From the NCBI GenBank assembly GCA_028023455.1, contig JAQFVV010000258.1, positions 1 to 64,000 on the forward strand: a stretch of 64,000 nt of DNA, in the 5' to 3' direction. Shown here in pieces: positions 13,135 to 25,480 of this stretch. Numbering within the stretch: the first letter of the stretch is position 1; every line of letters begins with the position of its first letter. The notes beneath the pieces were generated by a model that worked only from the letters and a program-made list of their open reading frames with translations, ran no database searches and was not told where the DNA came from. Source of the DNA: Epiperipatus broadwayi. Its lineage: Eukaryota > Onychophora > Udeonychophora > Euonychophora > Peripatidae. The position numbers and the translations under genes were made by a program.

Positions 13135-15154
13135 ATCTAAAATATTAAAACCTTATATTGCTTTGTCTGATAATTGTTACTTATTTATCAAATTTGAAGC
13201 AATTCTATTGAATTTAAATCATTAAACCTCAATTTTAAAATTGTAGACTAACTTAAATAAAAGTATTTAAAAAACACAAAAATGGACCAGAAACTTTTAT
13301 ATGTGGACATATTTGTGGTTCATAGATTGTTTTGTACAGTCATTGCAAAACTTATTTATAGAATAAATTGTTTTTTTCTATATCATTTCTTCTTTTGAAG
13401 TTAGAATAACCATACTTGCTTATGAATGGATGTTTCCTTCTTATTATTACAGTGGTGGAGAATTGTGTAAAGAAATCGTCTTTAATTAATGTGGGGAAGA
13501 GGATAATTGTGATTTGGCATAAATCAATGATTACCAGATTGCATTGCTATCGTAAGTTCCAATTTCATTTTCTCTGTAAACAATTTTAAAGACAGCATAG
13601 TAAATATTAGTCAAGATATCCATAAAGTCCATTGACCATCATAAAATACTAACCCAAATATTGCAAAAAGCTTTAATTTGAAATCTCCATGGGCATAAAC
13701 ATCCAATATTATAGGCTAGTGATCTTTAATTTTAGAATATTGAAAGCATAAATTTCCAACAATTCCTATCTCTTATAAAGGAAACATTTTCTAAATAACA
13801 TTTATATTTGATCAAATTTTGTAACATGGTTGAAAAAATTTCTGAATCTAAATCGTGTGAATTAATGAATTTGTCAATAAGTTCTGTTCTGTAAAAAAAA
13901 GCAATAGGAATTAAAGCAATTATCAATAACTGCTAACAAGAAATACTTCAGCAAAATTGCAGTAGTTAGTGATTCATCTTTAAATCTTATAACATCGATT
14001 TAATTTCCAAAAAAGTTTGTTATGAATAATTTTTAATTTGTCCTTAGTTCCATTTTTTTTTAGCATTGTTCTGACAAAATGTATGTTACAAGCAATTATT
14101 CATGTGAACAAGTTTTAATGTAGCATCCAATAAAGATATTATTTATTACATCATTACATTTTCTCTTCTTTGTTTAACAAGATTTATTACAATTTTAAGT
14201 TTTTCCTCAATAGTCTTTTCATATTTATTAACGCCTTGGATATTTTTTTTATAAATTCAATGGTACTCATATTTAAAATAATTTTAATAAATATTTTTAG
14301 AACAGTTAAATTGACATAGTGCAAGCTTAATATACAGACCCTTTCAGTATACATATTTCTTTCCATAAAAATATTCTAAATTCTCTCATAATATTTTTAT
14401 ATTGGATAATTGATAATAAAAAAAAATTTCAACAGAATTAATTCAGTTTAGGTTTTGATTAGTATAGGCCCTTAAAATTCATATAATAATTATTTTTAAA
14501 ATGTATTGCAAAAGCTTTTCTATTAAAAAAAATAATCCATTCTCATTTTCAAAACAATGGCAACATGACATTTCTCAATACGTATAACACATTCTATGAC
14601 TACCTGAATCTTCTCAAGGCTTTCTTTTTCTTGACTATAAGAGAGTATTGGCATTCTTGGATTATTATTCATTATTTGGATATGTATAATACATTTTTCA
14701 ATATATATATAACAGAAAGAAATAGAATGTTTAGGTATGGAAAAACACATTATTTTTAAACTAAAAAACAGAAAATGAAATTATATATATTCTTTCAAAA
14801 ACTAACATTCAGCTGGAAGGGTTTTTTTTTAATATTATTCTTTTGTTTACTTTATAATCATTTTAAAAAATGTGTACTATTTACATTACTTTCACTTTAT
14901 TTTTTAATACTATATATAAATAAAACTGTAATTTTGAAAGTATTATTTGAAAAATATTTTTCTAAATACTCTAATGAAAATGCATCTTTTAAAAGTATTC
15001 CTTTATATTTTTCTATAATTTTATTGATTAGGTGTTAATCACTTTAAATATTAGCCACCTGAATAAAAAAAAAATTCCAAGTTTTAGGATTTTTAAGCAC
15101 TTATCATAAGTGATGAATACACATAGTTAAAGTTATAATAAAGATTTTATACTT
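13135..15154. other. AT-rich DNA without a supported gene
   Basis: Apart from the exon-like segment listed separately, this is AT-rich sequence with long T runs. No coding or repeat signature can be supported. Confidence 0.5.
13453..13551 (+). other. Exon-like 99-bp segment between splice-site consensuses
   Basis: A pyrimidine-leaning acceptor (TTCTTATTATTACAG) ends at 13452 and a donor (C then GTAAGT) begins at 13552. The 99 bp between them has one fully open frame (reading VENCVKKSSLINVGKR and onward). The length is a multiple of three. I recognise no domain. In sequence this AT-rich such coincidences are common, so this is only a candidate. Confidence 0.2.
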
Positions 15155-17113
15155 CAGTGGTCTTCAGCTTTTTCACACCTGCAGACCAGCAAAAATAAGG
15201 ATAAGCTTTAGTGGACTGGCAAAAGTTTATAGATAAAATTTCTAAAAGATGTAACTAGCTTAGCCTTAGATAAGCATAATTGTTATAACTGACCAAAACA
15301 GCACACTAAATATTGTGTATTGTAATGGTGTTGCTTACCTTCACATGCAGAACACTTTCTCGATTGTGGAGTCATACTGCTATACAAAACAGTACAATAA
15401 CAATCATTCTCATTAATGTGCTTGCATTTCTATGTATATTATTTCATTGTTAAAACATGCAAGAATAAAATGTTATTCACCTGAACGTAGGGAAATATCA
15501 CAGTTAGTGTAATTACATGACAATAATTATGATAAATGTAATATCTGTATTTAATGTTAAATATACAAGATGAAGTTATATATATATGGAGGTTGTCTTT
15601 TGATAGTAGTAAGGGCAAAATAGAAATCGCGTAATTAAAATCACAGTACAGCCAAAAAAAGTCACCGTACTTAAAATCTGAAAAAATAAAATGAAATCTG
15701 TAAAAGGCTGAAGTTTTGATGTTATTGTAATTTTTTTGTGTGTGCGGATGTGTTGAATGGATAAAAAAATGTAATTAATAGGAAAAGTTTTTTTTAAAAA
15801 AAAAATGGCAAAATAGGCATCGCATAATAGAAATAAAGCCAAAAAAATTGAAAAAGTCAAAAGTTTTGATCTTATTTTTTAAAAAAAAAATTTTTTGAGG
15901 GAGGGGGTGGGGGAATAATGGGTTGAGAAATACTTTGTCCTTACTGAGACAAAAGATAGAGACCAAAGTTGTTTTTTGTTTATTTTTATTTTTTAAAAAA
16001 GGTAATAGAAATTGATTTTAAAAATAAAAGTTTTAGTATTTTAGCGGTATACAAATAAATCCCAAAAAAATATCACCTTAAGGGCCAAAAAAAAGTGGGC
16101 ATATTTTTAAACAAAAAAAAAATGAAACTTAAAAAAGTCAAATGTTTTGATCTTATTTTAATTTGGGGGAGGGGCATGAATTGAGAAATACTTTGTAAAA
16201 CTTAGAAACAAAAATTTTTTGGTTTTTCTTTTTAAAAAAAGGTAATAAAAATTGATTTCAAAAATAAAAGTTAAAGCCAAAAAAGGTCTTATTTTAATTT
16301 TTTTTTGGGGGAGTGGGTTGAGAAATACTTTGTCTTCACTGAGACAAAAGATAGAAAGTTATTTTTGGTTTGTTTTTACTTTTAAAAAAATGTAATAAAA
16401 ATTGGTTTTAAAAATAAAAGTTTTAGTATATCAGTGGTATACAAATAAAGGCAAAAAAGATATCTTATAGGCTAAAAAAAAAAGTGGCCATATTTTTAAA
16501 CAAAAAAAAAAAAATGAAACTTGAAAAAGTCAAAAGTTTTGATCTTACTTTATTTTGGAGTGGTGGGGGTGTATTGAGAAATACTTTGTAAAAGTTAGAG
16601 ACACAACTTATTTCTTGGTTTTTATTTTTAAAAAAAGATAATAAAAATCGATTTCAAAAATAAAAGTTAAAGCCAAAAAAAAAAAATCGCCGTATAAACA
16701 AAAAAAAAAAAAACACTAAAAATGAAATATTAAAGGAGAGGAGAAAAAATTTAAGAGATCAAAAAAAGTCATGTTACATTTTATTGTTTTAACAACGCCG
16801 ACAAGCAGCTGTGATTGGCTATCAAAAGACAAACACAGTTTGTAAAATAAAAAACTTTTTTCTACCTTCCCCCATAAACATTTGTGATAAATAGAAAAAC
16901 AAATTAATTTATGTATAATTGATTTGATTTTGTTCTGTTTCTTTTTTTTTAATCGAGTAAAAATGCGATAAAAAAATAAATAAAAATTGTTTATATTAAT
17001 TAAAAGTTTAAAATATTACTTTGTTATTACAAACTTTCTTGCCAGTCTAGCGCAGACCAGCAGAAAACTTGTGGTCCGACGCCGGTCCATGAACTGGTGG
17101 TGGTATTCCATAC
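15155..17113 (+). mobile_element. Non-autonomous hAT-like transposon with internal repeats
   Basis: The left end CAGTGGTCTTCAGC, continuing TTTTTCACACC and GCAGACCAGCAAAAAT, is a classic hAT-type terminus. The right end (about 17045-17113) contains GCGCAGACCAGCAGAAAA, CCGGTCCATGAACTGG and GGTGGTATTCCA, the matching inverted terminal and subterminal region. No transposase is present. The interior (15590-16760) is filled with diverged direct repeats and A/T homopolymers. The outermost right bases are degraded and I could not recover an 8-bp target duplication, so the exact right boundary is approximate. The orientation is arbitrary. Confidence 0.65.
15915..16740 (+). repeat. Higher-order tandem repeat inside the hAT-like element
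   Basis: The phrase TTGAGAAATACTTTGT recurs at about 15921, 16177, 16316 and 16574, with spacings of about 256, 139 and 258 bp. This indicates two copies of a unit of roughly 395 bp made of a long and a short half. Accompanying shared phrases are CTGAGACAAAAGATAGA, GGTAATAAAAATTGATTT and GTCAAAAGTTTTGATCTTA. Confidence 0.65.
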
Positions 17114-18290
17114 ACAAAAGGCAGTTATAATGGATCAATGATCAAATCTGATATGTCTTAACAAATGAGTACTAACAGGGTAGAGTGTTGTACATTGATG
17201 GGAAGTCCAGCATGCATTGGCAATGATATGTGCATGTAATGGCCTGTTTATAATATATTATAAATAACTGATATGTATAAAATCCAATTTAGATTGTCTC
17301 TGAATTGTGTGACATGAAGTTAACAAAAGTTCAAGTGCAGTAAGTATTTAAAAATTGTAAATCACATTTGATGCCTTTAATCTTTACAGATTATGGGTAA
17401 TGTTCAAAGGAAATGGTATTAATGTTAGATTTTTATACATTTTCTCAAGACTGTATCTTCTAATGCTTTGTAGTAATAAAATCATAGCCAGCTTATATTG
17501 GGAAAATAATATTTGAAATGAGCAGTGAATATATTGTCATATTTTTGTAACAACATTAAGGAAACAGTCAAGCAAAATCGTTAAAAAATGAATAACCTTT
17601 AATTTTTTGTCATTTGTATAAATTGGTAAATAAGCCAAGTGATAAAGTAAAAATTATTTAAACAAGGACAAATTAAAATAAAATTACTAAGAGATTTTTA
17701 ACTACAAATTGCTGTTTTATGATTTGTTTTTGTTTTTAAAAAAAAAAACAACCTTTTTAATAAATTTAGTTTAACATTTTAAAAAAACCTAATGATGAGA
17801 AAAAAACAAAACACTGTATTATTTCCAATAGTATTTTAGTTTGCTTGTCTTTAATCGTATAAAAAAAACCCAATATTCTAATAACCACCTATTGAAAAAC
17901 TTTTTATTATGATGAGAAAAAATTCACCTTTTCACTTATATAAATCATTATATTTCTTGATAGGCGGCAGAAAAGAATTTTCTATTAAACTGAAAAAAGG
18001 TGTTTCGATTCCTCTTCGAATCCTCAAATGAACCAAGCAGGGCAAATTCCTAAATGTCAACTTCATACATTCATGTAATTGCAGCTATTATTACTGTGTG
18101 ATTACATATAGTATACAAACATGGATGGGCTTCCAATGAACATGCATTAGCCAGTGTGGTGAGTTTAAGATGAAGAAACACCATGGTTCTTGTCAGTTGT
18201 CTGGTAGCGCTTAACTGAAATGTCAGTTACGTTTTCTTGAAAGCAGAATAAAGGTGTGTGAATGTTTTTTTTCCTTCTAATAGATATTTA
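17114..18290. other. No feature seen
   Basis: AT-rich sequence without recognisable genes or repeats. Confidence 0.5.
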
Positions 18291-18370
18291 CAATCATGAC
18301 AGACAAAAATAAATTATGGCCCTTGTTCCCAGGAGGCTATAAAGTTGCCAGCCAAGGCAGCAGTTGATGG

Positions 18371-19310
18371 TTGAAGGTGGAGGGTGCTAAGAATCTCCTG
18401 ACTATGGACTCAGGCTGCCATTTAATGATGACCTTTTATTTAGGTACATACAACAGCAGATCACTTTCAAGTGAAAAAAGATTGCAAGAATTTGGGAAAG
18501 AATTATCTAATATTAAATGTGACATCACTGGACTTTGTGAAATTAGAAGGCTAAAAAAAAACAATTGATTTTAAAATTGTGCATGTATTGTACTACAAAG
18601 AAACAAACATTGGAAGTACAAATGGAGTAGGATTCCTTGTAAATAAAAGGTGAAAGAACAACATTGTGGAGATTGATGGTGTATTTTCAGGTTTTCATTA
18701 TTATGAAGAAGAATTTTTATATGGATGTACAAAAAGCTTTTGATTAGATGAAAAAACATTTCAAATTTGTCATGGGGGACTTTAATGCTATAATTGGAAA
18801 ACAAGTGAAAGAAGAAAGTGTTGTAGGTAAATTTGGTTATGGTGATAGAAATGAGAGATACATAGACTTGTGGAGTTTGCAGAGAAAAAAAACTTTATAT
18901 TATGAATTCTTTTTTTAAACAAATTAAATGCAAATAAACATGAAAACATTCAAATAAAGGTACAGCAGAATTGAATTATATTTTGACTAATAGAAAATAT
19001 ATAGTTCAAGATTGTAATGCTCTTAATAAATTTAACACAGAAGTGATCATCGATTAGTGAAATGTAAGATACGTGTTAATAGAAAATTAGAGAGACAAAA
19101 TTTATTAAGAAAAACAATATTCACATTTGATATTCCTAATGTTCAGAAATATTCCAATGAATTTAAACTAGAATATGCAAATCATTTTCAAATATTAATA
19201 GATTTTAAACATGATTCAGATTTGAATGAATTCAATATAAAAATAACCGATATACTTTTAAAAACTATAACAAAGATAACAATTACAAAAAAGTAGCAAT
19301 TGACCAGTAA
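18371..19310 (+). pseudogene. RTE-type LINE endonuclease domain (broken)
   Basis: The AP-endonuclease-like domain would nick target DNA for reverse transcription. Visible blocks in order are the N-terminal TYNSRSLSSEKRLQE and GLCEIRR (18440-18560), the catalytic block MGDFNAIIGKQ (18770-18800), GYGDRNERYIDL, TAELNYILTNRKYI, and the terminal DHRLVKCKIR at about 19045-19080. The last lacks the Ser of the usual SDHRLV because of a frame change. The region is split over several frames, so no functional protein is made. The 79-residue open piece at 19057-19296 is the linker after this domain. Confidence 0.75.
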
Positions 19311-19559
19311 AATTTCTTCTAAAACAAGACAATTTATGAAAAAAGAAGGAACATAAACACATATAAAAATGATGCTTTAAAAATAACTGAATCTCTCGAA
19401 TTTGTAAAATCTGCAAAAAATAATTGATACTGATATAAGAAAGTATAATTGTCAACTAGCAAGGAAAGCTATAGAAAAGAATAAGAGTTTGAAAAGAGTA
19501 AAACAATATCTTGGGATTGGTAGGAAATATTTCAGCAATAGGAAAAAAAGATGAAACAA

Positions 19560-21112
19560 TTAGTAAAGAGAAAGATGATATCATGAAATGTATAGAAGAG
19601 TTCTATCAAGAATTATATAACAATAAAAAAAAATCAGAAAGTATCCTCTACAACTACTATATCTTCTGAATTGCACACAAATTTAAATGAAGAAGTGAGA
19701 CATGCAATTAAATTTAGAAAAAAAAAAAAAGCTCCAAGTAATGATGGAATTATAATCGATATGTTAAAAAAAGGAGACAAAAAAATAGAACATAAACCAA
19801 ATGTTTAAATGATAAAGATGTACCAGATGATTGGAAAAATGCAGTATTAGTATTAATATCTAAAAAAGATGATAAAAAAGATATTAGAAAGTATCAGTTC
19901 TATATAAAAAAATTTATTAAAATAATTACAATTCTTCTACAGTAAACTTTGAATTTTAACCAATCAAAAGAACAAGCTGGATTTAGAAATGGTTTTAGTA
20001 CAGTGGATCACATCCAAGTATTGAGAGAAGTTATAGAAAGGACCAATGAATTTGAGTTGCCATTTTGTTTTGGATTTATAGATTATTAAACGGTATTTAT
20101 TATATAAGCATTTCTTCAGTGATATAGAATTCAGGATATTGTCATATTCTGAAAAAATATTTATAAAAATACAAAAACAACAATTAGATTACATAATGAT
20201 ATTATGAAGATTAACATTGAGATGGGTGTATGACAGCATGACTCATATCTTCAAAACTTTTTACATCATTGCTTCAAGAAATATTTTGCACATTAAAATA
20301 AGAAGCTAAAGAAATAAATGTAAATGAAAATTATTTAAGTTATCTAGATCTTACAAATGATGTAGTTGTTTTTGCAAATAATACTTTAGAATTTCAGTTT
20401 AACAGATGAAAGTAAGAATACAGGACTAAAAGAAAATGTTAAAAAGACTAAAGTAATGTTTAATGGATTTTCTCAAAAGATAAAAATAAAGATTAATAAT
20501 GATGAGTTAAAAAAAATTAACAATTACAAATTGGTAAGATTATTACTATACATGAAAACATAATGGATGCAATTAATTGTAGAAATAAACTTGGTTCGAA
20601 TGCTTTTGGTAGAAATAACTAAATATTAAAAAAAAACATGACAATGTGTTTGAAAAAAAAGTTTTTTAGCAAATGTGTTTTAAAAGTTCTTACTTATGGA
20701 TCAGAGACTTGGACACTTAACAGAAGAGAAATACAGAGACATCAGATGACTCAACAATGACTGGAGAAATGCATGTTAGAAGTAACAAAAAGAGATCAAA
20801 AACAAAATACATGGCTGATAGAACAAACAGGTGTTCTTGGCATCAATGAAAGAATTAAGAGATTGAAATGGAGTTGGGCTAGATATATTGCTAGAAGAGA
20901 TAATAATAGTAGAACAATTTAAATCTTAAACTGGATTCAAAGAGATTGTAAAAGACCTAGAAAAATCCACATGTGAGATGGATGGATGAAATAAGTAAGT
21001 GCACTGGGTTGATGTGAAGAAAAGAGGCTAGAGATTGGAGAAGATGAATTGATCTTGGAGAGACCTTCATGCTGCAGTGGATTGATAATGGTTGAAAATA
21101 ATGTTGATGATT
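19560..21112 (+). pseudogene. RTE-type LINE reverse transcriptase and C-terminal region (broken)
   Basis: RT block 2 is clear at about 19966-20030 (EQAGFRNGFSTVDHIQVL). The catalytic block normally reading FADD is mutated to LTNDVVVFA at about 20350, which by itself would abolish polymerase activity. The segment LTYGSETWTLNRREIQ (about 20688-20735) is the LINE block that follows the polymerase. It is followed by EQTGVLGINERIKRLKWSW and the tail SGLIMVE. Multiple stops and deletions, including part of the fingers/palm, interrupt the frame. Confidence 0.75.
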
Positions 21113-21115
21113 ATC

Positions 21116-22732
21116 TTTTGATAATTTCAGACCCTTATATAATAAATGAATACAAATTTTACTTTTCTTAGAATATCATGACTAAACCTAAAAAAAATAT
21201 AGACAATATACTATTGAATATTTGAATTATAACTTTATTCAATCAGCTACAAGAAATACATTGCTTATGTGCCTAATTTGAAAAAAATTTTATCAACTGA
21301 AGATATAAAGCCTTCAAGCCTACAAAAACATATGACAAGAAATCCTGTTGATAAGAAAGACCAATAAGCAAGAGAAAGAACCTTTTTTTTTTTAAACTGA
21401 TATTATGAAGTCTAGACAGAATAAAGTTTAAATACTAGTTTAGATTAAAATAAGTTTAATCAGGAGACATATATATTGTGTCTATGTTTTTGAGAGGTGA
21501 ATAAAAGAGTTTGAAAAAAAAACCATAAATAATTTTGATTTCAGTTGAAAAAGTAATGATAAAGTTCAATATTTTTAGAAATGCAAAGTATCTAAGGTGC
21601 TTGACAATCTTTTTTAAATAAATCCTAAAAATATTTATTAATCATTACGTTTCCCTCTGTTTTGGGCCCAAAACAATTTGGAATCATCAAACAAGATAGT
21701 TTTAAAACTCAACTCATATCCAAAGTTTATTCAACTAATTATTTATGCCATCTTTTCAAGTAAAAACGTGATAAATAGTACATTAAAAAAATAATAAAGA
21801 AAAAAAAATTTATATTCAACAACTAACAGTACAAATTCATAAAACTCTTAATATCTCTCAAATGATTAAAATGAAAAATAAATTTAAAAACTTATTTTTA
21901 AAAGAATGACTATTCCAATTAAAAAGACCCCACTATTTTTAGCAAATGTAATTTCCTTATTCTTAATTAACCAAATTAAATGACAGTTAAATTATCTTTA
22001 ATTTTACTTAAGATGATTATACGAGTTCAGCCCATTTAATACTTACATTATGTATGGTTTCAATACAATCATTAGTTGTTTAAAAATTAATAATTGATCT
22101 ATTTATCAATTATGCATAAATTTTAAAGATGTGGAAATGCCTAATAATTAATTTACAAAAATTAAATTACTTAAGTGTTTCTTTATTAAATATTTACAAC
22201 AACCAAGAAATTATACCAGAATTTTTGACATGAAAAAATTTATTTACCTAATCAAGAACCTATAGCTTATTTCTGATATAGATATTGATAAAAAATATAA
22301 AAAAGCTAATATTATTGATTAATATTAAAAACATATCCATAAAAAATTAAGGATACGCACACACACATACATATATGTATATAATAGAAGTTTGAAATTT
22401 ATATTAGAAGGGATTTGAATTTAGACTATCCAGTCCATCTTATACAACCGACAAATCCCTTCTACTTACATTAAGATCAGTATAGATAATATATTTATAT
22501 TTAAAAATATTAAATATATATATTGTGACCTTTTAGCTTTTCCCAGAAGCTAAATCCCAGGGCATGTCTTATGCCAAAAGATCTAAAAAAAAAAAAAACT
22601 ATATAGTTTAATTTTACAGTAAATAGATTTTTGTTAGTGCCTTATAATGCTATGATTCTGCGTATAAAAAATTACTATATCAGTATATTTGTACATTTTA
22701 TAACTGTAAAATAATTATGACAACTTGACTTA
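21116..22732. other. No feature seen
   Basis: AT-rich sequence. There is a short CA/TA microsatellite at about 22355-22385. No genes or recognisable repeats. Confidence 0.5.
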
Positions 22733-22742
22733 CAATATTTTT

Positions 22743-23123
22743 TTTTCTAAGTGATGAAGGTTTATTCATCAAAAAACAAATACACAACAGTTTAAAAAAA
22801 AAAGGTTTACAATAAAGTGATTACATGGTGAAATGAAATTCAGGAGTAATGTGATGAAAATGAAAGGATACATATAAAAGGGAAAAGGAATGTGGAGAGG
22901 GTGTGTGTCCAGGCCAAGAAAAGTCTTTGGTTGCAAGTCCGAAGGCACGTCTCCATTGAGCGAGTGACCGCATGGGTCGCAAACAATTAAATGGATGAGT
23001 CCTGTGAGAGAGGCTGAGAGGATGGAAATTGGAGGATTGCCCAGGTATCTATGAGGAGCAAAGGTGAGGTTAGTTTGGTGTCTGATTTTGAGAGAGTGAG
23101 TGAGGTCCAATAGTTCTTGATTG
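22743..23123 (-). mobile_element. Poly(A)-tailed retroposon copy (381 bp)
   Basis: On the minus strand the last 180 bp or so align with 61470-61640. Shared features are CCTGGAC followed by ACACACCCT, a run of C/T-rich phrases, AACTGTTGTGTATTT, TTTGATGAATAAA and TTCATCACT before the A tail. AATAAA sits where a polyadenylation signal should be. The 10-bp repeat CAATATTTTT flanks the copy (22733-22742 and 23124-23133) and looks like a target-site duplication. The 113-residue minus-strand frame inside it (22769-23110) has no recognised domain and is probably incidental. Confidence 0.7.
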
Positions 23124-23133
23124 GCAATATTTT

Positions 23134-24900
23134 TAGTCTTAAATAGTGCTAAGTATCTAAATTTTTAATAATTGATAGTTTCAAATAATCAGTAATGCAT
23201 TTTCAAAGTGTAGTGTTAATATAGTCAAAATTTAACCACTACAATGTTTTTAAAAAGCTAATACTAATGTTAAGCTTGAAGATCCACATTCAAACCCTGC
23301 ATTTAGGTTTGGCAATGATTAAATTAAGTTCATAATGTTCTAATTTTATCTTAATTTTAGCATTAAACACTATAATTAAGTATTTGAATTTATTCACCCA
23401 AAAAGTTAATAAGAGCTAATAACAATAAAAGATAGGATTTAAAATAATAGTTAAAGGAATTCTTGAATAAATGGATAAATAATATTTAATTTTAGCATTT
23501 ATTTATTTTTAAAGTATTATTAATGTCTAATTTTAAAAAGATGATATAAAATTATATTCTGAGCAACTTTTGTGGGTAATATTTATTTTATTTAAAGTAT
23601 AATGTAAATTTATAATATTTTATTTTTGTTCTAATATCTCAATTTGTAAATAATTATTTTAACAAAAAATATTTTTAAATTTATTGTCTAGGCAGAAAAA
23701 TTAATTTATTTTAAAAGTAAAATATTAATTAAATTTTTCATTAACAATTTTCCTTAGTTTTTGTAAGACATGGATTCAAACCAATAAAAAAATGGCATAG
23801 ATTTAAATGTCAATAATCAGTGTTTTAAAGTGGTCACCTGACCCAAACTATAAAAATAGATATAATTAATACATACACACACATTCTGGCAATGATTTCA
23901 ATTTGTTGCATCCATGTTGCTAAAGTACAGGATCTAATTAACAAGTGTAATTTTATTTAAAATTCTTAACTTTGTTAACTTCAAGTAATGTTAGACTAGA
24001 ACTTATCTAGGCACAACATCTGAATGGGATTTAAGGACACAGGAATTCATTGCACCTAGTTTTATCAGTAAAATTAGTTAAACATTACAATGTTTTAAAT
24101 TTTAAAATTTAAACTTCATGCATTAGGAAACATTTAAAGACATTATTATTGTCACTATGATGATGTATAGATTAATAATTTCCAAATATATTTAAATCTC
24201 TACTTCATATTTAAGTTTACTGTAAAATATTTGAAATACTTTGCAGTAATAACAGTAATGTTTTTAAAAGTATTGAATAACTTAATCCTAGTTTTCCTGA
24301 AAATATTCCTTTTATATAAAATATTATCTGAAATTAATTCACTTCATGTAAAGAACTTTAAATCTCATTTATAAAGACTTGTTGTGTTACAATGCGTAAA
24401 TTTTCATTCATTTGTAGAATTATTTTTATAAAATTGGAAATGTATTAGACAATAATAATATATTGCAAAAATAGACAAGTTTTTGTGCTGTTATTTTAAT
24501 AAAACATTATTAATTCTTGAAATAGTTAAAGCTTTACTTCATTAGCATATAAAATTCATAATATATTGTAACCAGTTGGATTACATAGCACACACTAATT
24601 TAGTGTGGGTGCATAAATATGTATAAAGTTGAAAGGAAAACTAGAAATAAACTTAGACAAAAATTATAGTAGATATTTCCTACATTCATTGCAAAAAAAA
24701 AAATTAAATAATAACTCTGATTTAAAATATCGCTTTATAAAGTAAACTTTAAAAAGGTCTGAATATATATATATATATTGTATTACTATTATTCTGATTG
24801 TGAAATGTAAAAGCACAATACTTGTTTTTGAATTTTTTTTTAATTAATTAAAACATGTATGTTTTTAGAGGGATTAGAAAAATAAAAATAGAAACTCTGT
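23134..24900. other. No feature seen
   Basis: AT-rich sequence with short hairpins such as GCACACACTAA / TTAGTGTGGGTGC around 24589-24612. No coding or mobile signatures. Confidence 0.5.
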
Positions 24901-25480
24901 TTTCAATCAAGGTGTTGTTATCACCTTAGATGATTCTATAAAGGAGCTGATAACAAGATTAGCTCCAGTCTAGATAATAGTTTTTTGTAAGAAGGGTCAG
25001 CTGAAAAGTTGGTTATAATATTTTGTTGCAACTTCTTGAAGTTTGCAGCAGTTGGTTTTAGCTGACCATAAAACTGGCAGAATAGCTACCATGGACTGAT
25101 ATAGCTGAAGGCAGGACATTAGATTCAGGAGCTGCTAATATTTCCTTCGCAGGAGTTTGAATTCACATGGAAAAGATGACTCACTTCTTTGTGCTGAAAT
25201 TCATAGCCTTAGAGAGGACAGTTGCTTGCCTGAAATCTATGAAACCAAGACAGCTTCTTGCCTGGAACAGTTCTATATAGACAGGAGACCAACTATGGAC
25301 CAACATTATACATGAATTATATACTTTTACCTGATGATGACAACAAACCTGGATTACATTTTTCTGATGGACCAAAAACCAAGCTTACCAAAAGAAATCT
25401 TGAAGAAATTGGTGTACTGATGCTGCTGTTCATCTATGCATGCAGGGGACTACAGATAAACACATTGTGTGTATACAGTG
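24901..25480 (+). other. Less AT-rich island with an exon-like segment, unidentified
   Basis: This block has clearly more mixed composition than its flanks. Within it, 25153-25477 is bounded by a good acceptor (AATATTTCCTTCGCAG, ending at 25152) and a good donor (CA then GTGAGT at 25478). Two overlapping open frames cover it. One runs from 25154 to a stop at 25313, starting SLNSHGKDDSLLCAEIHSL. The other is open from about 25245 to the donor, containing ILLPDDDNKPGLHFSDG and LTKRNLEEIGVLML. That pattern would fit one frame broken by a single frameshift. I recognise no family. It may be a decayed transposon exon or a non-coding transcript. Confidence 0.3.

Larger units (their letters stand above)
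18291..21115 (+). mobile_element. Decayed RTE-type LINE, nearly full span
   Basis: A plus-strand retrotransposon is readable in broken frames from a non-coding 5' part (about 18310-18420) to a 3' end with ATG/GAT-like repeats at about 21085-21112. The order of domains is apurinic endonuclease, reverse transcriptase, then the RTE-type C-terminal region. The 3' end reads ERPSCCSGLIMVE, closely matching the minus-strand relative at 41222-41578 (ERPLSCSGLIMVD). Stops, frameshifts and internal losses throughout show a long-dead copy. The RTE assignment comes from recognising the motif pattern, not from a tree. Confidence 0.8.

Noticed and set aside
14523-15038. Overlapping hydrophobic frames on both strands, possible membrane protein
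   Set aside because: In very AT-rich DNA random frames translate to Phe/Leu/Ile/Tyr-rich peptides; nothing distinguishes these.
22769-23110. 113-residue minus-strand protein
   Set aside because: It lies wholly inside a poly(A)-tailed retroposon, overlaps its 3' non-coding end and has no recognised domain; the frame is not kept in the other copy.
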